From Anaeromyxobacter dehalogenans (GTDB lineage: Bacteria > Myxococcota_A > UBA9042 > DTJE01), in NCBI GenBank assembly GCA_020722625.1, contig DYKK01000041.1, positions 1 to 15,345 of the forward strand: DNA of 15,345 nucleotides, in the 5' to 3' direction. Of this stretch, positions 12,653 through 15,345 are shown one piece after another. A model generated the notes under the pieces. That model did not search any database. It was not told where the DNA came from and saw only the letters and a list, made by a program, of their open reading frames with translations. How positions within the stretch are numbered: position 1 is the stretch's first letter; each line of letters begins with the position of its first letter. The position numbers and the translations under genes were made by a program.

Positions 12653-13373
12653 GACGCTCGCGCGGTACCTGGACCTGTACCTGGACGGGGAACTCGCCCT
12701 GGAGGAGCGGGCCGAGGTCGAGGCCCACCTGAAGGGGTGTCCCGGTTGTCGCGAGGCGGCGGCGGCCGAGGTCCGGTTCCGCACCGGCCTGCGCCAGGCC
12801 CTCCTGTCGGCCCGCGCCCCGGCGAGCCTGCGCGAGCAGGTCGCGCACCGGATCCGGCTCGAGGCGAACCACGTGGGGAACGCCCGGTTCCTGCCGACCC
12901 TCCTGGCCGCGGCCGCGGTCCTGCTGATCGCGGTGGTCGGATACGGCGCCCTGACGCTGTGGACCGCCCCCGAGGACCCGGTGCAGGACGTGGTCGAGGC
13001 CCACCGCCTCTCGTCGGACAGCGAGGTCTTTGGGGACCGGGATCAGGTCCTGGGCTTCCTGCGCGCCCACGCCCCCTTCCCGTTCCGCGTGCCGATCCCC
13101 GACGGCAGGGACGCGCGCCTGGTGGGGGCCCGCGTGACGAGGCTCGGTGCCTCTCCCGCCGTGGTCTATCTGTACGACGTGGGGGGGAGGCGCGTCACGG
13201 TCGCCCAGTACCCCGCTCCGGACACGGGAGCCGGGCCGGGCCTGCGCCTCGACCGGAGGGCCGGGTTCGTGGTCGCGACCTACGGCGACCAGGGGCTGAC
13301 GCAAACCGTGGTCTCCGACCTCCCCGACCGCGAGGTCCGGCGCTTCCTGCCGGCCTCCTATCCAGGACCGTGA
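12642..13373 (+). CDS. Membrane-anchored zinc-binding anti-sigma factor
   Basis: A 243-residue protein starting MDCETLARYLDLYLDGELAL, the opening typical of zinc-binding anti-sigma (ZAS, zf-HC2) domains. The metal motif is H29-x3-C33-x2-C36 in HLKGCPGC, with C3 nearby. Residues 83-106 are one transmembrane helix (about FLPTLLAAAAVLLIAVVGYG). Residues 110-243 should lie in the periplasm and form a sensor domain that I do not recognise; it contains FRVPIPDGRDARLVGARVTR and AVVYLYDVGGRRVTVAQYP, like other DUF-type anti-sigma output domains. It would hold the ECF factor at the membrane until a signal releases it. GGAGG at 12631-12635 lies 6 nt before the ATG, inside the sigma gene. Its stop abuts that of the convergent gene. 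Confidence 0.92.
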   Translation: MDCETLARYLDLYLDGELALEERAEVEAHLKGCPGCREAAAAEVRFRTGLRQALLSARAPASLREQVAHRIRLEANHVGNARFLPTLLAAAAVLLIAVVGYGALTLWTAPEDPVQDVVEAHRLSSDSEVFGDRDQVLGFLRAHAPFPFRVPIPDGRDARLVGARVTRLGASPAVVYLYDVGGRRVTVAQYPAPDTGAGPGLRLDRRAGFVVATYGDQGLTQTVVSDLPDREVRRFLPASYPGP

Positions 13374-13379
13374 TCACGG
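13368..13379. other. Palindrome spanning two abutting stop codons
   Basis: CCGTGATCACGG is a perfect 12-bp palindrome. Its centre TGA|TCA gives the stop of the anti-sigma gene (+, 13371-13373) and the stop of the DUF6178-like gene (-, 13374-13376) with no gap. There is no space for separate terminators. Confidence 0.85.
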
Positions 13380-15080
13380 CGATTCCCGGCCTTCCCGGAC
13401 CAGCAGACAGTCCCCGACGAAGCGCACGTCCACGGGGCGAACGGGGTCCAGGCGGCCCAGCGACTCCTCGACGCGGTCCACGGCCTCCTGGAGGAAGGCC
13501 CGCACCGCCTCGCCTTCCTCCGAAGACAGCGACGGCGTGACCGCGCGAAGGGAGGGCCGGATGTGCCCGCCCTCGAACGCGGCCACGAGCAGCCCCCGGA
13601 CGTCGTCGCCGGTCAGGGGCTCGACGCGGGGTTCTCCCTGGAGGACCTGCCGGGCCCAGGCCGTGGCCAGGACGTTCGCGAGCGTGGGTTCCGGCAGTCC
13701 CGTCCCCGCCCTGGACGGGCGCGAGACCGGGGCGAACCCCAGGCGCGCGCGCGCGAAACGCAGCACCGCGAGCGTGTCTCGGAGGACGGCGCGCGTCCGG
13801 GTCGCTTCCGGAAGGGTCCAGGCCGGCCCGCGTCCGGGCTCCGCCGGGCGCTCGGGCGGGAAGACGAGGGCCGTCCGCACCACATCGGCCCGCGACTCCC
13901 CGAGGATGCCGAGCCGCGCCATGCCGCCGACCTCGCGCAAGACCTCCCGCGCGAGCAGGTTCAACGGACGCAGGACCTCGACCCCCGCACGATACAGGTG
14001 CTGGGGATGGACGGCGATCAGGACCTGCCCGGCCCGCTCCCGGTCCCCCCCCGACAGGTCTTCGAGGCCGAGGGACACGAGGTCGAGCGCGTGCGCCGCG
14101 GCCGCCTCCCAGGCCGAATCGTCGTGGAACGTCTGGGTCCTCGCGGCCAGGACCTTGTTGACGAGGTACAGCAGGCGATGGACCAGCGCCGGAAGCGACG
14201 GGTCCCCCGTGACCGAGGCCAGGGCCTCCCAGAACAGGGGCGGGGCGTCCCGTCCCGCCAGGACCAGGGCCAGGGGATGTCGGCCCGCGTCGAGGGCGTC
14301 CGGTTTTTCCGGCCGGGGCAGCCGGCGCTCGATCAGGTCCTTGAGACCCCTCGCATCGAAGGGCTCCCAGATCGCGAACCGCTCCTCGGGCGGGGGGAAG
14401 CCCAGGTCCTCGAGGCGCTTGTCGCGGAAGTGTCTTGCCTGGGCCTCGAGGGACCCCGGGGGGTCGTACATCCCCGCGAACAGGATGCGCTGGGCGAACT
14501 CCACGCCCTCCGCGTACATCAGGTCGAGCAGGCGGCGCACCGAGACCACCCGGTCCGGGTCGTCGCACCGGATCAGGAAGACCCCGTCCGGAGACAGGAA
14601 GGTGGCGGCATCCCGCCCCTCCTCCGTCTCCTCCGGTCCGGCCCGCCCCGGGCGCTCCTCCTCGTCCCGGGCCAGGCTCACCCGGGCCTGGCCGAACACG
14701 TGGAGCGCGAGCATCTCCGGGTCGCTGTCGCGCACCACGGCGAGGCCGTGATCGATGTCGGACTGCGTGGAGAGTTCCAGGATCCGGTCCAGGCGCTCCG
14801 GCTCGTACCGGTCCTCGGACCAGACCTCGAGGTCGCGAATCGCCTGCCGCTGCTCCGGGGTCCCGAGCAGCACGAGGTCCCAGGCGTCCTCGATCCCGAC
14901 CTCGCGCACCAGGCCGTACAACTCGTCTGGCCGCAGGTGCCGGATGACCCGGCCGGGGTCGGGGAGGTCCAGGAGGGCCTTCAGTTTCCCGGTCGCGCTC
15001 AGGCGCGCGAACCCCTCCGGCAGCCCGAGGGGGCGCGCGAGGGGCGCCAGGGCCTGTCTCGATGCGAGTTCGATGTCCAC
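13374..15080 (-). CDS. DUF6178-like conserved protein
   Basis: A 568-residue soluble, helix-rich protein with no signal peptide or obvious catalytic motif. It begins with helical repeats such as PGRVIRHLRPDELYGLVREV (42-61), GIEDAWDLVLLGTPEQRQAI (62-81) and DLEVWSEDRYEPERLDRILE, which recall DUF6178 proteins of Myxococcota and Desulfobacterota. An acidic loop follows at about 135-160, then a long helical body and a C-terminal region with LSSEEGEAVRAFLQEAVDRVEESLG. Function is unknown for the family. The start is GTG at 15080 with GGTGGGA upstream; other starts are possible. It is alone on its strand and converges on the sigma/anti-sigma pair. The overlapping 631-codon minus-strand frame is Pro/Arg/Gly-rich and judged a shadow. 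Confidence 0.78.
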   Translation of the reverse strand: MDIELASRQALAPLARPLGLPEGFARLSATGKLKALLDLPDPGRVIRHLRPDELYGLVREVGIEDAWDLVLLGTPEQRQAIRDLEVWSEDRYEPERLDRILELSTQSDIDHGLAVVRDSDPEMLALHVFGQARVSLARDEEERPGRAGPEETEEGRDAATFLSPDGVFLIRCDDPDRVVSVRRLLDLMYAEGVEFAQRILFAGMYDPPGSLEAQARHFRDKRLEDLGFPPPEERFAIWEPFDARGLKDLIERRLPRPEKPDALDAGRHPLALVLAGRDAPPLFWEALASVTGDPSLPALVHRLLYLVNKVLAARTQTFHDDSAWEAAAAHALDLVSLGLEDLSGGDRERAGQVLIAVHPQHLYRAGVEVLRPLNLLAREVLREVGGMARLGILGESRADVVRTALVFPPERPAEPGRGPAWTLPEATRTRAVLRDTLAVLRFARARLGFAPVSRPSRAGTGLPEPTLANVLATAWARQVLQGEPRVEPLTGDDVRGLLVAAFEGGHIRPSLRAVTPSLSSEEGEAVRAFLQEAVDRVEESLGRLDPVRPVDVRFVGDCLLVREGRESP

Positions 15081-15116
15081 CCGATCCCACCGTTGAAAAA
15101 ACGCCGGACTCCGCTT

Positions 15117-15145
15117 ACTCTACCGCAACTTCGTGGCCGGCCCAA
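15117..15145 (-). promoter_or_regulatory. Candidate promoter of the DUF6178-like gene
   Basis: On the minus strand TTGGGC (15140-15145, 3 of 6) and TAGAGT (15117-15122, 4 of 6) are 17 bp apart. The -10 resembles that of the ABC operon promoter (TAGACT). The start site would be about 30 nt before the GTG at 15080. The -35 is weak. Confidence 0.35.
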
Positions 15146-15207
15146 TCCGTTTGGCCCGTCCACGATCCGCCGTTCCGGTCTCGAAAGAACGACGGAATTG
15201 CTGGATT

Positions 15208-15338
15208 GGTCGCGGTTTCGTGCCAGCCGCGACCGGGGCCCCGGCTTCCCGCGCAGGGAGCGGAGCGACCGAGCGGGAGAGGACGTGCCGGTGGCACGTC
15301 CGATAGCGGGGCCCCATCTCCCAGCGCGGAGCGCTGGG
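15208..15338. repeat. Cluster of four perfect inverted repeats
   Basis: Four structures lie in 131 bp: GGTCGCGG/CCGCGACC (15208-15215 and 15227-15234, 11-nt loop); the palindrome CCGGGGCCCCGG (15233-15244); GGACGTGCC/GGCACGTCC (15281-15289 and 15293-15301, 3-nt loop); and CCCAGCGC/GCGCTGGG (15320-15327 and 15331-15338, GGA loop). Between them is GGAGCGGAGCGACCGAGCGG. No gene is evident, and the structure continues to the window edge. It could be a structured RNA, an extragenic palindromic (REP-like) array or a recombination site. Confidence 0.75.
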
Positions 15339-15345
15339 GAGGCTG

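Noticed and set aside
13195..15090. A 631-codon minus-strand frame overlapping the DUF6178-like gene
   Set aside because: It is Pro/Gly/Arg-rich without any motif, whereas the 568-codon frame has a normal composition and a family-like N-terminus.
15139..15345. tRNA or other known structural RNA at the window end
   Set aside because: The hairpins do not arrange into a cloverleaf and there is no T-loop GTTCRANNC motif or CCA end in the right place.

Overview
This is a high-GC bacterial window, roughly 70% G+C by eye, with long antisense shadow ORFs throughout. It most likely comes from a myxobacterium or relative (Myxococcota). Three things point there. The microcompartment operon matches, from memory, the Haliangium ochraceum shell proteins and their gene order. 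A cysteine-rich lipoprotein carries MopE-type CNGxDDDCxG motifs and myxobacterial disulfide repeats. The last gene looks like a DUF6178 protein. These assignments rest on reading motifs and on memory, not on a database search.

Positions 1-489 hold two perfect 155-bp tandem repeats plus a truncated third, then a 17-bp palindrome, a sigma-70-like promoter and a ribosome binding site. Positions 490-3968 (+) form a five-gene bacterial microcompartment (BMC) operon: a stacked-type BMC-T trimer, a BMC-H hexamer, a BMC-P pentamer, a CoA-acylating aldehyde dehydrogenase with an N-terminal encapsulation helix, and a second, single-layer-type BMC-T. Every shell tile class is present but only one enzyme. 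No signature aldehyde-producing enzyme, phosphotransacylase or alcohol dehydrogenase lies in the window, so the pathway is unknown. Positions 3997-7081 (-) are a convergent two-gene NitT/TauT-type ABC importer, with an ATPase carrying an AAA-associated C-terminal domain and a fused double permease. It has its own good promoter and no visible substrate-binding protein.

Positions 7082-7568 hold another repeat copy and the divergent upstream region of a coupled small-protein/nucleotidyltransferase pair (7569-8440, +), which resembles a toxin-antitoxin module. A third repeat locus (8453-8663) follows. Next come a TMTC-like GT-C membrane glycosyltransferase with a TPR tail (8752-10377), a cysteine-rich lipoprotein (10416-11963), an ECF sigma factor (12029-12652) overlapping its zinc-binding anti-sigma factor (12642-13373), and a convergent DUF6178-like gene (13374-15080, -). 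The end of the window (15208-15338) is a tight cluster of perfect inverted repeats.

The clearest system is the BMC. It has a complete self-sufficient shell with a CoA-dependent aldehyde oxidation step inside, and possible transcription and RNA-level controls. Same-orientation, G-quadruplex-prone repeats bracket the BMC+ABC block and then the nucleotidyltransferase pair, giving the region a cassette-like layout.
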